A stretch of DNA of 64,000 bases, taken from contig NZ_SAYT01000007.1 of assembly GCF_004296575.1 (NCBI RefSeq), forward strand, positions 434,001 to 498,000, written 5' to 3'. The number at the start of each line of letters is the position of its first letter. The first letter of the stretch is position 1. Positions 26,430 to 35,840 of the stretch are shown here, piece after piece. The DNA comes from Dyella amyloliquefaciens (GTDB lineage: Bacteria; Pseudomonadota; Gammaproteobacteria; Xanthomonadales; Rhodanobacteraceae). Made by a program: the position numbers and the translations under genes. The notes beneath the pieces were generated by a model. That model was not told the DNA's origin and searched no databases. It saw nothing but the letters and a program-made list of their open reading frames with translations.

Positions 26430-27206
26430 TCAGGACATGCCGAGGTAACGACTCGGCGCCACGCCAAGCACGCGCCGGAATGCTGCCGTGAACGCACTCG
26501 GATTTCCGTAGCCCAGATCCATCGCCACCTGCGTGATGGCTTCCCCGTTGCCCAGCCGCGTGAGCGCGGCGAGCAGGCAGGCCTGTTGGCGCCATGCGGT
26601 GAAACTCATCCCGGTCTCTTCGCGGAAGGTACGGGTGAAGTGTCGGCGGCTCATGCCGGCGCGTCGCGCCATGTCGTCGATCCTGGTCTCCTGCGAAGGA
26701 TGGTCGAGTAGCTCGCGGCACAGCGCGGCCAGCCGTTTTTCGTGTGGCAGCGGCGTGCTGAGCGGAAGTGCGGGCATGCGCCGGATCTCGTCCAGCAGCA
26801 GCGCCATGACCCGGCCATCGCGGCTGTCGAGGTCGTATTCGGCCGGCAGGTCCACGGCTTCCATCAGCAGCTCGTGGAGCAGGGGAGACACGGCGATCAC
26901 CTGGCAGCGTTCCGGCAGGCTGGCCGCCCGGGCCGCTTCGGGGGTCACGTAGACGCTGCGCGTGGCGACCGGTCCGCCCATGTGCACCTCGTGGGAAACC
27001 CCCGGCGGAATCCACAACGCGCGTCGTGGCGGTACCACCCAACTGCCCTCGCTGGTGATGGTGGTGAGTACCCCGGTGGAGGCGTAGAGCAGCTGGCCGC
27101 GCCGGTGCGAATGGGCGGGAAGCACGTAGTGGGGTGGGTACTCGTTGCCCGTCGCGATCACGTCGCGCGGGGTGTTCTCGTAGGCATCGGCACGGGTGTT
27201 GCGCAC
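26430..27206 (-). CDS. AraC-family regulator divergent from the Fsr transporter
   Basis: The 258-residue regulator has an N-terminal cupin-like sensor domain (about 20-110, with LPAHSHRRGQLLYASTGVLT and IPPGVSHEV) and C-terminal AraC helix-turn-helix pair (about 160-255, with MSRRHFTRTFREETGMSF and GYGNPSAFTAAFRRVLG). The layout resembles E. coli NimR (YeaM), which controls the divergent nimT efflux gene. The GTG at 27206 is used as start; it lacks a clear ribosome-binding site. The gene stands back to back with an Fsr-type exporter and probably controls it. Confidence 0.85.
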   Translation of the reverse strand: MRNTRADAYENTPRDVIATGNEYPPHYVLPAHSHRRGQLLYASTGVLTTITSEGSWVVPPRRALWIPPGVSHEVHMGGPVATRSVYVTPEAARAASLPERCQVIAVSPLLHELLMEAVDLPAEYDLDSRDGRVMALLLDEIRRMPALPLSTPLPHEKRLAALCRELLDHPSQETRIDDMARRAGMSRRHFTRTFREETGMSFTAWRQQACLLAALTRLGNGEAITQVAMDLGYGNPSAFTAAFRRVLGVAPSRYLGMS

Positions 27207-27333
27207 GGGGATGGCCCAAATTCATAAGTAGTTGACCCGTTGATGAATGCGGGCCGGCTTTGGCCACTCTAAGGTGACGACCCTGGCCATGCAACCTGCG
27301 GCGGCTTGCCGCAGACCACCGATCCGAGTCCCT
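27207..27333. promoter_or_regulatory. Divergent regulatory region of the AraC/Fsr pair
   Basis: The 127-base gap between the two diverging start codons contains ATTCAT and ATGAAT as an inverted pair about 29 bases across (near 27220-27248), with TTGACC between them. This is a plausible binding region for the AraC protein and the promoter of both genes. The exact boxes cannot be assigned from one sequence. Confidence 0.4.
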
Positions 27334-28560
27334 ATGCAAACCCGCGTCGAAGAGATTTCCCCCACCGCCGTGCTGCCTGCCCGCACGGAGCACGGCACCG
27401 AATTCCGCATCCTGGGCGCGATCAGCTTCTCGCACCTGCTCAACGACATGATCCAGTCGTTGATCCTGGCGATCTATCCGATCCTCAAGGATGGCTTCCA
27501 TCTGAGCTTCGCCCAGGTGGGCCTGATCACGCTGACCTACCAGCTCACCGCGTCGTTGCTGCAGCCGGCGGTGGGCATGATCACCGACAAGAAGCCGATG
27601 CCGTATTCGTTGCCGATAGGCATGGGCTTCACCCTGTGCGGGCTTCTGTTGCTCGCCACCGCCCCGAACTTCGCGGTGCTACTGGTGGCCGCGGCGTTGG
27701 TGGGCACGGGTTCCTCGGTGTTCCATCCGGAATCTTCACGCGTCGCGCGCATGGCGTCGGGCGGACGTCACGGTCTCGCCCAGTCACTGTTCCAGGTGGG
27801 CGGCAATACCGGTGCCTCTCTCGGCCCGCTGCTCGCGGCATGGATCATCGTGCCGCATGGTCGTGGCAGCGTCGCCTGGTTCTCGCTCGCGGCATTGCTG
27901 GCCATGGTGGTGCTGATGCAGGTGAGCCGCTGGTATCGCGACCACCATGCGGAGCGGGGCAAGCCCAAGGCGCGGCATGCTTCGGCGGTGTCGCTGACGC
28001 GCTCGCAGGTCGGCGCATCGCTGTTCGTTCTCGGCGTGCTGATCTTCTCCAAGTATTTCTACCTGGCCAGCATCAGCAGCTATTACACGTTCTACCTGAT
28101 GCACAAGTTCGGCGTGTCGGTGCCCAACGCGCAGACGCACCTGTTCGTGTTCCTGTTCGCCGTGGCCGCGGGTTCGCTGATCGGCGGCCCGGTGGGTGAC
28201 CGCATCGGGCGCAAGTGGGTGATCTGGGCGTCGATCCTCGGCGTGGCGCCGTTCTCGTTGCTGCTGCCGCACGTCGACCTGTTCTGGACCGGCGTGCTGA
28301 CGGTGATCATCGGACTGATCCTGTCGTCCGCGTTCTCGGCGATCCTGGTCTATGCGCAGGAGTTGATCCCGGGCCGCGTGGGCATGATCTCGGGCCTGTT
28401 CTTCGGCTTCGCCTTCGGCATGGGCGGCATTGGTGCCGCCGTGCTGGGCCATATCGCCGATGCGCGTGGCATCGAGTACGTCTATGGACTGTGCGCCTAC
28501 CTGCCGTTGATCGGCATCATCACGGCGTTCCTGCCCAACCTGGAACGCCGCCACGCCTGA
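27334..28560 (+). CDS. fsr: MFS exporter of the fosmidomycin-resistance (Fsr) type
   Basis: This 408-residue protein has twelve predicted membrane segments. The opening FRILGAISFSHLLNDMIQSL and the loop with FHPESSRVARMASGGRHGLAQS are characteristic of Fsr, the E. coli fosmidomycin exporter. GPVGDRIGRKWVIWASILG matches the MFS loop between helices 2-3/8-9. It extrudes small drugs with proton influx. The ATG at 27334 (MQTRVEEIS) is chosen over an opening at 27247. It is under likely control of the divergent AraC protein. Confidence 0.86.
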   Translation: MQTRVEEISPTAVLPARTEHGTEFRILGAISFSHLLNDMIQSLILAIYPILKDGFHLSFAQVGLITLTYQLTASLLQPAVGMITDKKPMPYSLPIGMGFTLCGLLLLATAPNFAVLLVAAALVGTGSSVFHPESSRVARMASGGRHGLAQSLFQVGGNTGASLGPLLAAWIIVPHGRGSVAWFSLAALLAMVVLMQVSRWYRDHHAERGKPKARHASAVSLTRSQVGASLFVLGVLIFSKYFYLASISSYYTFYLMHKFGVSVPNAQTHLFVFLFAVAAGSLIGGPVGDRIGRKWVIWASILGVAPFSLLLPHVDLFWTGVLTVIIGLILSSAFSAILVYAQELIPGRVGMISGLFFGFAFGMGGIGAAVLGHIADARGIEYVYGLCAYLPLIGIITAFLPNLERRHA

Positions 28561-28567
28561 TCCCGTC

Positions 28568-28589
28568 GCACGCGCCTCACAGCGCGTGC
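28568..28589. terminator. Hairpin between convergent Fsr and GH43 genes
   Basis: GCACGCGC and GCGCGTGC form an 8-bp stem with loop CTCACA in the 16-base space between the two convergent stop codons, overlapping the GH43 stop. No T-run is present; a weak two-way terminator at most. Confidence 0.4.
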
Positions 28590-29545
28590 GGTGGCACGCC
28601 TTCGTTGGTCATGGTGACCGGCAGGATGTGGCCCTGCGCATCGAAGTCCATGCGGTCGATGCTGACCTCGCGATGGTTCCCGTTGGTGTCGCCCAGCGGG
28701 TGGCGGTGATAGACGATGAACCAGCTGTCGTCGCGCGCCACATGGAACAGCGAATGGTGCCCCGCGCCGGTGGCGATCTTCGGATCCTGCTGCAGGATCT
28801 TGCCAATGCGCTTGAACGGACCCAGCGGTGAGTCGCCGATGGCGTAGGCCACCGAATAGTCCGGACCGGTCCAGCCGCCTTCGGACCACATGAAGTAGTA
28901 CTTGCCGTTGCGCTTGAACATCAGCGGGCCTTCGACGTACTTCTCCGGTGTGATCTCGTGCCAGGTCTTGCCGTCCGCGGCCGGCTCCACGCCGCTGAAA
29001 TCGGGCTTGAGCTTCACCACGTTGGCGTGCTTCCAGCCGCCGTAGATCAGGTACCAGCTGCCGTCATCATCGTGGAACACGAACGGATCGATCGGTTGCG
29101 CGCCATTGTGGAAGGCGTCGACCAGCGGTTTGCCAATCAGGTCCTTGAAGGGACCTTCGGGATGATCCGCCACCGCCACGCCGATGCCGCCCACTTCCTT
29201 GTCGCTCTGGATGTCGTTGGCGGAGAAGAAGAAGTAGTACTTGCCGTCCTTCTCCACCATGGCCGGCGCCCACATCGCCTTCTTCGCCCACGGCACGTCG
29301 GCCATGCGCAGCACGCCTTCGTGCCTGGTCCAATGGACGAGGTCGTTCGAGGAGAACGCGTCGAAGCGCGTCTGCAGGCTGTAGCGCTCGGACGTCGTCG
29401 GATAGATCCAGTACTGGCCCTGGAAGATCGCCGCTTCCGGATCGGCGTACCAGCCCGGAAATACCGGATTGCCGGCGTGCGCGAACGGGGTGAAGGCCAG
29501 ACAGGCGGCGAGGGTGGCTTGGATCAGGGACGTGCGAAGGCGCAT
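28577..29545 (-). CDS. Secreted glycoside hydrolase family 43 enzyme
   Basis: The 322-residue enzyme starts with a signal peptide (cut near FAHAG, residues 21-25). The five-bladed beta-propeller family 43 triad is visible: base Asp in YADPEAAIF, pKa-tuning Asp in PIDPFVFHDDDG, and acid Glu in VEGPLMFKRNGKYYFMWS (quoted in part). It should cleave arabinose- or xylose-containing plant polysaccharides from outside the inner membrane. Start ATG 29545 begins the signal peptide. No sugar transporter or other glycosidase adjoins it. Confidence 0.88.
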   Translation of the reverse strand: MRLRTSLIQATLAACLAFTPFAHAGNPVFPGWYADPEAAIFQGQYWIYPTTSERYSLQTRFDAFSSNDLVHWTRHEGVLRMADVPWAKKAMWAPAMVEKDGKYYFFFSANDIQSDKEVGGIGVAVADHPEGPFKDLIGKPLVDAFHNGAQPIDPFVFHDDDGSWYLIYGGWKHANVVKLKPDFSGVEPAADGKTWHEITPEKYVEGPLMFKRNGKYYFMWSEGGWTGPDYSVAYAIGDSPLGPFKRIGKILQQDPKIATGAGHHSLFHVARDDSWFIVYHRHPLGDTNGNHREVSIDRMDFDAQGHILPVTMTNEGVPPHAL

Positions 29546-29639
29546 GCAACGAGCTCCGGCAACGAGGGGAGCCTGCAAGGCTAACGCATCGCGTCGCGCA
29601 TCCGACCTGCCAGAAGTCTCATCCGCGCGCTCGGTTTTG

Positions 29640-29721
29640 TGTGGGAGCGCACCCTGTGCGCGACCTCAGACTGCCGGCGCTCCGCTCCGTGAGGTCGTCG
29701 CGCACAGGGTGCGCTCCCACA
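29640..29721. repeat. REP/BIME element B
   Basis: Inverted arms of 25 bases (left begins TGTGGGAGCGCACCCTGTGC, right is its exact complement) flank a 32-base spacer that itself pairs partly (GACCTCAGA / TGAGGTC). It is a sister family to element A: CCCTGTG replaces CCCAGTG, and TGTGGG replaces TGTAGG. It lies in the 324-base gap 29546-29869. Confidence 0.8.
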
Positions 29722-29764
29722 AGGGAGCCGTGAGTCCTGAAGATTAACGGGCCGAGGGCTCTCG

Positions 29765-29846
29765 TGTAGGAGCGCACCCAGTGCGCGATCACCCGACGAA
29801 GCGGTGCGCCGAAAGTCTGCAGTCGCCCACAGGGTGGGCTCCCACA
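29765..29846. repeat. REP/BIME element C (hybrid, decayed)
   Basis: The left arm (29765-29788) is identical to element A, while the right arm (29822-29846) is of the element B type and has lost pairing in the middle (CCCACAGGGTGGGCTCCCACA-like). The two halves no longer match well. It may be a recombinant or an eroded copy. Confidence 0.65.
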
Positions 29847-29869
29847 CGGGGCGATGGCCGTCCCCCGCA

Positions 29870-30910
29870 TCAAACCACGATGGGTTCGGGCTCCAGCACC
29901 ACGCCGAATTTCTCGTGGACGCCCTCGATCACCCTCTGCGCGAAGGACCACAGATCGGCCCCCGTGGCGCGCCCATGGTTCACCAGCACCAGGGCATGGC
30001 GATTGGAAATGCCCGCGTCGCCGTCGCGCTCGCCCTTGAAGCCGCTTTGCTCGATCAGCCACGCCGCAGAGAGTTTCCAGCGACCATCGGCCCCGACCCA
30101 CGACACCAGCTCAGGATGCTCGCGCTTGACGGCCTCGCCGAGCGACGCCTCCACGATCGGATTCTTGAAGAAACTGCCCGCGTTACCGATCACGGCGGGG
30201 TCGGGGAGTTTCTTCGTGCGCAGATGCACCACGGCCTCGGCCACATGGAACGGCGCGGGCTTGTCCACGCCCATGCGCGCCAGCTCCTCGCGGATACCGG
30301 CATAGTCCAGCCTCAGCTCGCGCGAACGGGGCAGGGCAAAGCGCACGGCGGTAACGATGTATCGGTCCGGCTCGTGCTTGAACACGGAGTCGCGATAGGC
30401 GAACGCGCAGGCCGCGCGATCCAGTATCGCCACGCGCTGTTCCTGCGTGTCCCAGGCCTCCACGCTTTCGATGAACTCGGCGACTTCCGTGCCGTACGCG
30501 CCGATGTTCTGGATCGGTGCAGCGCCGACGGTGCCGGGAATCAGGATCAGATTTTCCAGCCCGGCAAAGCCCCGGCCCAGCGTCCAGCGCACGAAATCGT
30601 CCCAGCGCTCGCCGGCGGCCACGGCGATACGCGCGACGTCGCCATCCTGCTCCACCTGCACACCGTGCGTGGCCATGGCCAGCACGGTGCCGTCGAAGTC
30701 ACCGGTGAACAGCATGTTGCTGCCTTCGCCCAGCACCAGCAGCTTGCCCTGGCTTACCGCGGGAAAGGCCAGCAGTTCAGGCAGCTTGGAGGCGTCACGG
30801 ATCTCGGCCAGCAGCCTTGCGCGTGCATTGACGCGCAGCGTGTTGCGCGTACCCAGCGGGGCGCTCTCGATCAGCGTGTAGCCGCCCATATCGATGCGTT
30901 CAACCGCCAT
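29870..30910 (-). CDS. murB: UDP-N-acetylenolpyruvoylglucosamine reductase
   Basis: MurB (346 residues, E. coli type I length) reduces the enolpyruvyl group with NADPH to give UDP-MurNAc in peptidoglycan synthesis. FAD-binding domain markers are [36 protein letters not shown], and the third-domain [12 protein letters not shown] carries the proton-donor Ser. The C-terminal HALVLVN segment is also standard. Start ATG at 30910 follows GAGGACACCC and overlaps the end of pyrD by 11 bases. Confidence 0.93.
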   Translation of the reverse strand: MAVERIDMGGYTLIESAPLGTRNTLRVNARARLLAEIRDASKLPELLAFPAVSQGKLLVLGEGSNMLFTGDFDGTVLAMATHGVQVEQDGDVARIAVAAGERWDDFVRWTLGRGFAGLENLILIPGTVGAAPIQNIGAYGTEVAEFIESVEAWDTQEQRVAILDRAACAFAYRDSVFKHEPDRYIVTAVRFALPRSRELRLDYAGIREELARMGVDKPAPFHVAEAVVHLRTKKLPDPAVIGNAGSFFKNPIVEASLGEAVKREHPELVSWVGADGRWKLSAAWLIEQSGFKGERDGDAGISNRHALVLVNHGRATGADLWSFAQRVIEGVHEKFGVVLEPEPIVV

Positions 30911-31937
30911 GGGTGTCCTCGCGCTGGCGGCGGATCTCATCCACGCATTCGGCGATCAGCGCCGGACCGCGGAAGACCATGCCGGAATAGATCTGCACCA
31001 GCGAAGCGCCGGCATCGAGCTTCTCGACCGCGTCGCTGCCATCAAGGATGCCGCCCACGCCGATGATGTCGAGCTTGTCGCCGACACGCTTGCGCATGCC
31101 GCGAAGCACCGCCGTGGAGCGCGCGAACAACGGCTTGCCGGACAGGCCGCCCGTTTCGTTGCCATGCGGGTCGCTGGCAACGGCCGAATGGTCGATGGTG
31201 GTGTTGGTGCAGATGACACCGTCGACCTTGGCGACCAGCAACACTTCGGCCATGGCGTCGAGCTCGGTTTCGCTGAGGTCGGGCGCGATCTTCAGCAGCA
31301 TCGGCTTGCGCTTGCCGGTCTGCGATCCCAGGCGCTCCTGTGCCTCGCGCAGCGTCTCGATGAAGCGGCGCAGCGTGGCTTCTTCCTGCAGGTCACGCAG
31401 GCCCTGCGTGTTCGGCGAAGAAATGTTGACCGTGATGTAGCTGGCGAGTGCGTACACGCGCTCCAGGCAGAACAGGTAGTCGTCCACCGCCTTTTCGTTC
31501 GGCGTGTCCTTGTTCTTGCCGATATTGATACCGAGCACGCCCTGGTATCTGGATCGCTGCACGTTGCGCACCAGCGCATCCACGCCCGCGTTGTTGAAGC
31601 CCAGGCGGTTGATTACCGCCTCGTGGCGCGGCAGGCGGAACATGCGCGGCTTGTCGTTGCCCGGCTGCGGGCGCGGCGTGGTGGTTCCGACCTCGACGAA
31701 ACCGAAGCCCAGCGCCCCCAGCCCATCGAGATGATCGGCGTTCTTGTCCAGGCCGGCCGCGAGACCGACCGGATTGGGAAAGCGGATGCCGAATGCCGTG
31801 GTCGGCAGGTCGGCCGGCGGCTTGGCAACGAGGTGCGAAAAGTTGCTGCGCTGGGCCACGTCCAGGCCATACAGCGTCAGGCCATGCGCCGTTTCCGCGT
31901 CGAGCGCGAACAGCAGGGGGCGGATCAGGTTGTACAT
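30900..31937 (-). CDS. pyrD: Dihydroorotate dehydrogenase, class 2 (quinone-linked)
   Basis: This 345-residue enzyme oxidises dihydroorotate to orotate in pyrimidine synthesis and passes electrons to quinone. The N-terminal amphipathic helices ([22 protein letters not shown], quoted in part) are specific to class 2 and attach it to the inner membrane. FMN-site segments [31 protein letters not shown] (with catalytic Ser) and [13 protein letters not shown] are present. It starts two bases after the methyltransferase stop and overlaps murB, indicating one transcription unit. Confidence 0.93.
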   Translation of the reverse strand: MYNLIRPLLFALDAETAHGLTLYGLDVAQRSNFSHLVAKPPADLPTTAFGIRFPNPVGLAAGLDKNADHLDGLGALGFGFVEVGTTTPRPQPGNDKPRMFRLPRHEAVINRLGFNNAGVDALVRNVQRSRYQGVLGINIGKNKDTPNEKAVDDYLFCLERVYALASYITVNISSPNTQGLRDLQEEATLRRFIETLREAQERLGSQTGKRKPMLLKIAPDLSETELDAMAEVLLVAKVDGVICTNTTIDHSAVASDPHGNETGGLSGKPLFARSTAVLRGMRKRVGDKLDIIGVGGILDGSDAVEKLDAGASLVQIYSGMVFRGPALIAECVDEIRRQREDTHGG

Positions 31938-31939
31938 GC

Positions 31940-32713
31940 TCAAGGCAGCGTGCCCACGTAGATGACGGTGTCGTAGTCGAAACTGATGTGGCCGTCGACG
32001 GCGCAGCTGTCGAACAGCTCGCGCAAGGCGCGCATCATCGGTTCGTGTTGCGGGTGACCTTCGCGAGGCGCGTAGGAGGAGGACATCAGCCGTCCGCGCA
32101 CGCCATCGAAATCGAGCAGCTGGCCGTGGTCGAAACGCCCCATGCCCAAGTAGCCGATGCCGAACCACGCGCGCATCTGTGGCTCGTCGCCATAGCGTTC
32201 GGCCACGCTGGTGTAGTCGGTGCCGTACTCCCGCAACAGCGCCTCGTAACCTTCGAGGAACGGCGTGCCCACCAGCCGACGCGAGTTCCAGACGATGGCC
32301 ACCAGTCCGGACGGCTTGAGGATGCGCTGAAATTCCTCGCGTGTCGCCGCCTGGTCGAACCAGTGGAACGCCTGCGCGACCGTCACCAGGTCGACGCTGG
32401 CATCATCCAGCCGCGTGGCGGTCGCATGGCCTTCGATGGTGCGGAAGCGCTCGTTGTCGCCCAGCCACTGCTCCGCGGCCTTGCGCATCGGCTCGTTCGG
32501 CTCCACCGCGATTACGCGATAGCCACCATCCAGGAACAGCTTGCTGGAGATGCCGGTACCCGCGCCCACATCGGCCACCAGCCAATGCGGGTTCACGCCG
32601 TAGGTGCGCTGCAGCCACTCCAGCATCGCCACGGGATAGTCGGGGCGATAGCGCACATAGTCGGCGACGCGATCACTGAAACGTCCGGTGGAGTTCAGGT
32701 CAGTCATGGTCAT
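31940..32713 (-). CDS. Class I SAM-dependent methyltransferase
   Basis: The 257-residue protein has the SAM-binding [19 protein letters not shown] motif (glycine-rich loop), [10 protein letters not shown] (acidic residue for ribose) and [12 protein letters not shown], a pattern of the yeast Crg1/Tam-like methyltransferase 11 group, often acting on small acids such as trans-aconitate. The substrate is unknown. The start ATG at 32713 shares a base with the SDR stop (TGATG); a second ATG six bases later is equally possible. It is translationally coupled to its neighbours. Confidence 0.85.
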   Translation of the reverse strand: MTMTDLNSTGRFSDRVADYVRYRPDYPVAMLEWLQRTYGVNPHWLVADVGAGTGISSKLFLDGGYRVIAVEPNEPMRKAAEQWLGDNERFRTIEGHATATRLDDASVDLVTVAQAFHWFDQAATREEFQRILKPSGLVAIVWNSRRLVGTPFLEGYEALLREYGTDYTSVAERYGDEPQMRAWFGIGYLGMGRFDHGQLLDFDGVRGRLMSSSYAPREGHPQHEPMMRALRELFDSCAVDGHISFDYDTVIYVGTLP

Positions 32714-33495
32714 CAACCCGACAGCAGCTGGCCGCCGTCCACGCAGAGCGTCTGGCCGGTGATCCAGTTGGCGAATGGAGAGGCGAGGAACAAGGCGACG
32801 TTCGCGATCTCCTCCGGCTTGCCGTAGCGGCCGAACGGAATCTTCGCCAGCGTCTGCTGGTAAAGCTCCGGAGCTTCCGCCTTGCGGCGATCCCACAGGC
32901 CTTCCGGAAACTCGATGGAACCCGGCGCGATGGCATTCACGCGAATGCGGTGCCTGGCCAGGGTCATGGCCTGCGAGGTGGTGTACTGGTTCAGCGCGGC
33001 CTTGGCGGCGGCGTACGGCGCGCTGCGCGTGCTGGGGTGGAACGCGGCAATCGACGACGTATGCAGGATGCATGCATGCGGCGACGCCTTGAGATGGGGC
33101 AGGGCCGCATGCGACGCACGCACCGCCGCCATGATGTCGACGTTGAAGCCGGCCAGCCAGCTGGCGTCATCGTTGGTGAAGCCGTAGCCGCTGGCATTGT
33201 TCACCAGCACGTCGATGCCGCCGAGCACTTCCGAGGCTTCGCGGATGTAACCGTCGATGGCTTCCGCATCAGCGAGATCGCAGCGTCGCGTATGTGCGGT
33301 CACGCCGTAGGCGGCGATGGCATGGCGCACTTCGTCCAGTGCTGTTTCGCCGCGCGCGCACACCGACACCGAGGCACCGGATTGCGCGAAAGCGAGCGCG
33401 ATGCTGCGGCCGATGCCCTTGCTGCCGCCCGCCACCACGACGCGATAACCGCGGAAGTCGAAGGGCGAGGGCATCGTGGCGTCTTGCGCGTTCAT
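32713..33495 (-). CDS. Short-chain dehydrogenase/reductase
   Basis: A 260-residue classical SDR. Nucleotide loop VVAGGSKGIGRSIA (about 20-33), NNASGYG, catalytic Ser in TSSIAAFHP and Tyr-x-x-x-Lys as YAAAK, and a C-terminal ITGQTLCVDGGQLLSG are all visible. It would use NAD(P)H on an alcohol or ketone; the substrate cannot be assigned. Its stop overlaps the methyltransferase start. Start ATG 33495 follows the DUF4190 gene by four bases. Confidence 0.87.
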   Translation of the reverse strand: MNAQDATMPSPFDFRGYRVVVAGGSKGIGRSIALAFAQSGASVSVCARGETALDEVRHAIAAYGVTAHTRRCDLADAEAIDGYIREASEVLGGIDVLVNNASGYGFTNDDASWLAGFNVDIMAAVRASHAALPHLKASPHACILHTSSIAAFHPSTRSAPYAAAKAALNQYTTSQAMTLARHRIRVNAIAPGSIEFPEGLWDRRKAEAPELYQQTLAKIPFGRYGKPEEIANVALFLASPFANWITGQTLCVDGGQLLSG

Positions 33496-33499
33496 GCCG

Positions 33500-33802
33500 T
33501 CACCAATGCAGTGAGTGGATGCCGACGCCAAAGCCAAGCACGAGGATGGCGATGACGACCGCGGCGGCAAGCAGGGCGATGGCGAGGTGTACGTAGCCGA
33601 GCACCAGTCCGGTGACGGCCAGGCCATCACCCTCCATGGTGCCGGGTTCGGCACGCCGGATTTCACCCCGTGCCAGATGCCCGCAGACGATGGCCACGAT
33701 GGCGCCGATGAAGGGCAGCACGAGCCAGCAGACAATGCCGAAGATCAGGCTGACGACCGCCAAAGAGTTGGTGCTTCGATAAGTGGGCGACTGATAGCTC
33801 AT
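33500..33802 (-). CDS. DUF4190 membrane protein
   Basis: The 100-residue protein has a short polar N-terminus with Tyr/Ser/Thr, then two hydrophobic helices (about 14-42 and 62-95). The intervening GHLARGEIRR and the LAVTGLVLGYV segment form the DUF4190 signature. The family is widespread and of unknown role, probably inner membrane. It lies first in a close-set minus-strand group with the SDR and methyltransferase. Confidence 0.82.
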   Translation of the reverse strand: MSYQSPTYRSTNSLAVVSLIFGIVCWLVLPFIGAIVAIVCGHLARGEIRRAEPGTMEGDGLAVTGLVLGYVHLAIALLAAAVVIAILVLGFGVGIHSLHW

Positions 33803-33833
33803 GACGATGCACGCTTGGCGGTGGATAGCGGCA

Positions 33834-33849
33834 ACCGGCAGCTGCCGGT
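33834..33849. other. Perfect 16-base palindrome after the ALDH gene
   Basis: ACCGGCAGCTGCCGGT lies 14 bases beyond the dehydrogenase stop (minus strand) and before the DUF4190 start. It could be a hairpin ending the ALDH transcript or part of the DUF4190 promoter region. There is no T-run. Confidence 0.4.
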
Positions 33850-33862
33850 CGCCGGTGCTTTC

Positions 33863-35398
33863 TTACAGGTCGAACTTGATGCCCTGCGCCAACGGCAGCG
33901 AGTTCGAGTAGTTGATGGTATTGGTCTGGCGGCGCATGTAGACCTTCCACGCATCCGAGCCCGACTCGCGACCACCGCCGGTTTCCTTTTCGCCACCGAA
34001 GGCGCCGCCGATTTCCGCGCCCGAAGTGCCGATGTTGACGTTCGCGATGCCGCAGTCCGAACCGGCTGCCGACAGATACTGCTCGGCCGACTTCAGGTTC
34101 TGCGTGAAGATGGCCGAGGACAGACCCTGCGGCACGCTGTTCTGCAGGTCGATCGCCTCATCCAGCGTCTTGAACGGCATCACGTAGAGGATCGGGGCGA
34201 AGGTTTCGGTCTGCACGACCTCGTCGCTGTTCTTCACGCCGGTAATGATGGTCGGCAGCACGAAGTTGCCCTTGCGGTCGGTCAGCGCGGTGCCGCCGGT
34301 GCGCACCGTGCCGCCGGAGGCCTTGGCCTTCTCCACGGAGGCAAGGTAGGCCTTCACGGCCTCCGGGCTGTTGAGCGGGCCCATCAGCGTGGTGGCCAGC
34401 GTGGGATCGCCGATCTTGCCTTCCACCTGCTTGTAGGCGGTGATCAGCTTGTCCGTCACTTCGTCCACGATCGACTCGTGCACGAACAGGCGGCGCGTGG
34501 TGGTGCAACGCTGGCCGGCCGTGCCGACGGCGCCGAACACGATGGCGGGGATAGCCAGCTTCAGGTCCGCGCTTTCGTCGAGGATGATGGCGTTGTTGCC
34601 GCCCAGCTCCAGCAGCGAACGTCCCATGCGCTTGGCGACGCGCTCACCCACGTGACGGCCCACCTTGGTGGAACCGGTGAAGCTGATCAGCGGAATGCGA
34701 TGATCATCCACGAAGGCCTGCGACAGATCGGTGCCGGCATCGTTGAACAGGAAGAAGATGTCCGGGAAGCCGGCTTCCTTCAGCGCTTCGTTGACGATCT
34801 TCATCGTGGCGATGGCCGACAGCGGTGTCTTCGGCGACGGCTTCCAGATGCAGATGTCGCCGCAGATGCCGGCGAGGAACGCGTTCCACGCCCACACCGC
34901 GACAGGGAAGTTGAACGCACTGATGATGCCGACCAGGCCCAGCGGCTGGTACTGCTCGTACATGCGGTGGCCCGGACGCTCCGAGTGCATGGTGTAGCCG
35001 TAGAGCATGCGGCTCTGGCCCACCGCGAAGTCGGCGATGTCGATCATCTCCTGCACTTCGCCGTCGCCTTCGGGCTTGATCTTGCCCATTTCCAGCGCGA
35101 CCAGCGAACCCAGCGCGTCCTTGTGCTTGCGCAGCGCTTCGCCGCACAGGCGGATCGCTTCACCGCGGCGCGGTGCCGGCGTGGTACGCCACACCTTGAA
35201 CGCTTCCTGCGCGCGCTTGACGATGATGTCGTAGTCGGCGGCGCTGGAGGCATGTACGGCGGCGATCACTTCGCCGGTGGCCGGGTTGACCGGCTGCAGC
35301 GTGCCGGCGTCGGTCGTCTTGGACCACTCGCCTTGACCCAGGTACGTGCCCGAGTGAGAGGCGCCGAGACCAAGTGCGGTGAGGATTTCGTGGGACAT
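33863..35398 (-). CDS. ALDH7-type aldehyde dehydrogenase (aminoadipate semialdehyde/piperideine-6-carboxylate)
   Basis: This 511-residue NAD-dependent dehydrogenase has catalytic Cys298 (GQRCTTTRR) and general base Glu264 (LELGGNNA), with the SFTGSTKVG cofactor loop. The sequence [21 protein letters not shown] and the ending [17 protein letters not shown] are typical of ALDH7A1/AmaB, which oxidise alpha-aminoadipate semialdehyde in lysine breakdown. Length matches the family. It is monocistronic; no other lysine catabolic gene adjoins. Substrate is inferred from family likeness only. Confidence 0.87.
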   Translation of the reverse strand: MSHEILTALGLGASHSGTYLGQGEWSKTTDAGTLQPVNPATGEVIAAVHASSAADYDIIVKRAQEAFKVWRTTPAPRRGEAIRLCGEALRKHKDALGSLVALEMGKIKPEGDGEVQEMIDIADFAVGQSRMLYGYTMHSERPGHRMYEQYQPLGLVGIISAFNFPVAVWAWNAFLAGICGDICIWKPSPKTPLSAIATMKIVNEALKEAGFPDIFFLFNDAGTDLSQAFVDDHRIPLISFTGSTKVGRHVGERVAKRMGRSLLELGGNNAIILDESADLKLAIPAIVFGAVGTAGQRCTTTRRLFVHESIVDEVTDKLITAYKQVEGKIGDPTLATTLMGPLNSPEAVKAYLASVEKAKASGGTVRTGGTALTDRKGNFVLPTIITGVKNSDEVVQTETFAPILYVMPFKTLDEAIDLQNSVPQGLSSAIFTQNLKSAEQYLSAAGSDCGIANVNIGTSGAEIGGAFGGEKETGGGRESGSDAWKVYMRRQTNTINYSNSLPLAQGIKFDL

Positions 35399-35512
35399 GC
35401 TTGACTCCGGACCGTGGCGCTGAGGAAGGCGCCGGGATGAAAACCGTCATTCTAGCAGGCCCCCTGCCACGGATCGCCTTGGCTGCCGATCCATGCCAAA
35501 ATCCGCGCTGTT

Positions 35513-35589
35513 GCCCCCGTAGCTCAGTTGGATAGAGCGTCCCCCTCCTAAGGGGAAGGTCGTACGTTCGAATCGTATCGGGGGCACCA
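35513..35589 (+). tRNA. tRNA-Arg (anticodon CCT)
   Basis: A 77-base cloverleaf with encoded CCA. Acceptor GCCCCCG pairs with CGGGGGC, D-arm GCTCAGTTGGATAGAGC, anticodon stem TCCCC/GGGGA with loop CTCCTAA (anticodon CCT), variable AGGTC, and T-arm GTACG-TTCGAAT-CGTAT. It decodes AGG. tRNA genes like this are frequent integration targets, but no integrase or attachment repeat follows here. Confidence 0.97.
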
Positions 35590-35603
35590 TTCGAAGCATC
35601 TGC

Positions 35604-35635
35604 AAAGGGCCGGCTCATGCCGGCTCTTTGCTTTT
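35604..35635 (+). terminator. Terminator of the tRNA-Arg gene
   Basis: AAAGGGCCGGC and GCCGGCTCTTT pair around loop TCAT with one mismatch, followed by GCTTTT. It lies 15 bases after the tRNA and should end its transcript. From here to 35840 there is no gene. Confidence 0.8.
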
Positions 35636-35840
35636 CGCCATGGCGTGGCCGCATGAACGAGGATTCATGCTGCAGCAGCACATTGAGCCTCGCTGTCATG
35701 CCGCGCGAGCTACCAGCAAGCACTTCGCCACCGGGCGGACCGGCGTTCCTCGGGAGAGGCTGCCGAAGGCTTGGATATGCCGCCGGGGAGCGACAGCCAT
35801 TCAGGCCATGGATGTGGCTTGTCTACGAACCGCTCGCGGC

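Noticed and set aside
26326-29846. BIME elements as insertion sequence ends
   Set aside because: No transposase or target duplications; size and symmetry fit REP/BIME.
33515-35404. 629-codon plus-strand frame opposite the ALDH7-type gene
   Set aside because: Shadow of the dehydrogenase; no recognisable domains.
35513-35840. Integration site or genomic island at tRNA-Arg
   Set aside because: No integrase, no direct repeat of the tRNA 3' end, and ordinary genes follow.
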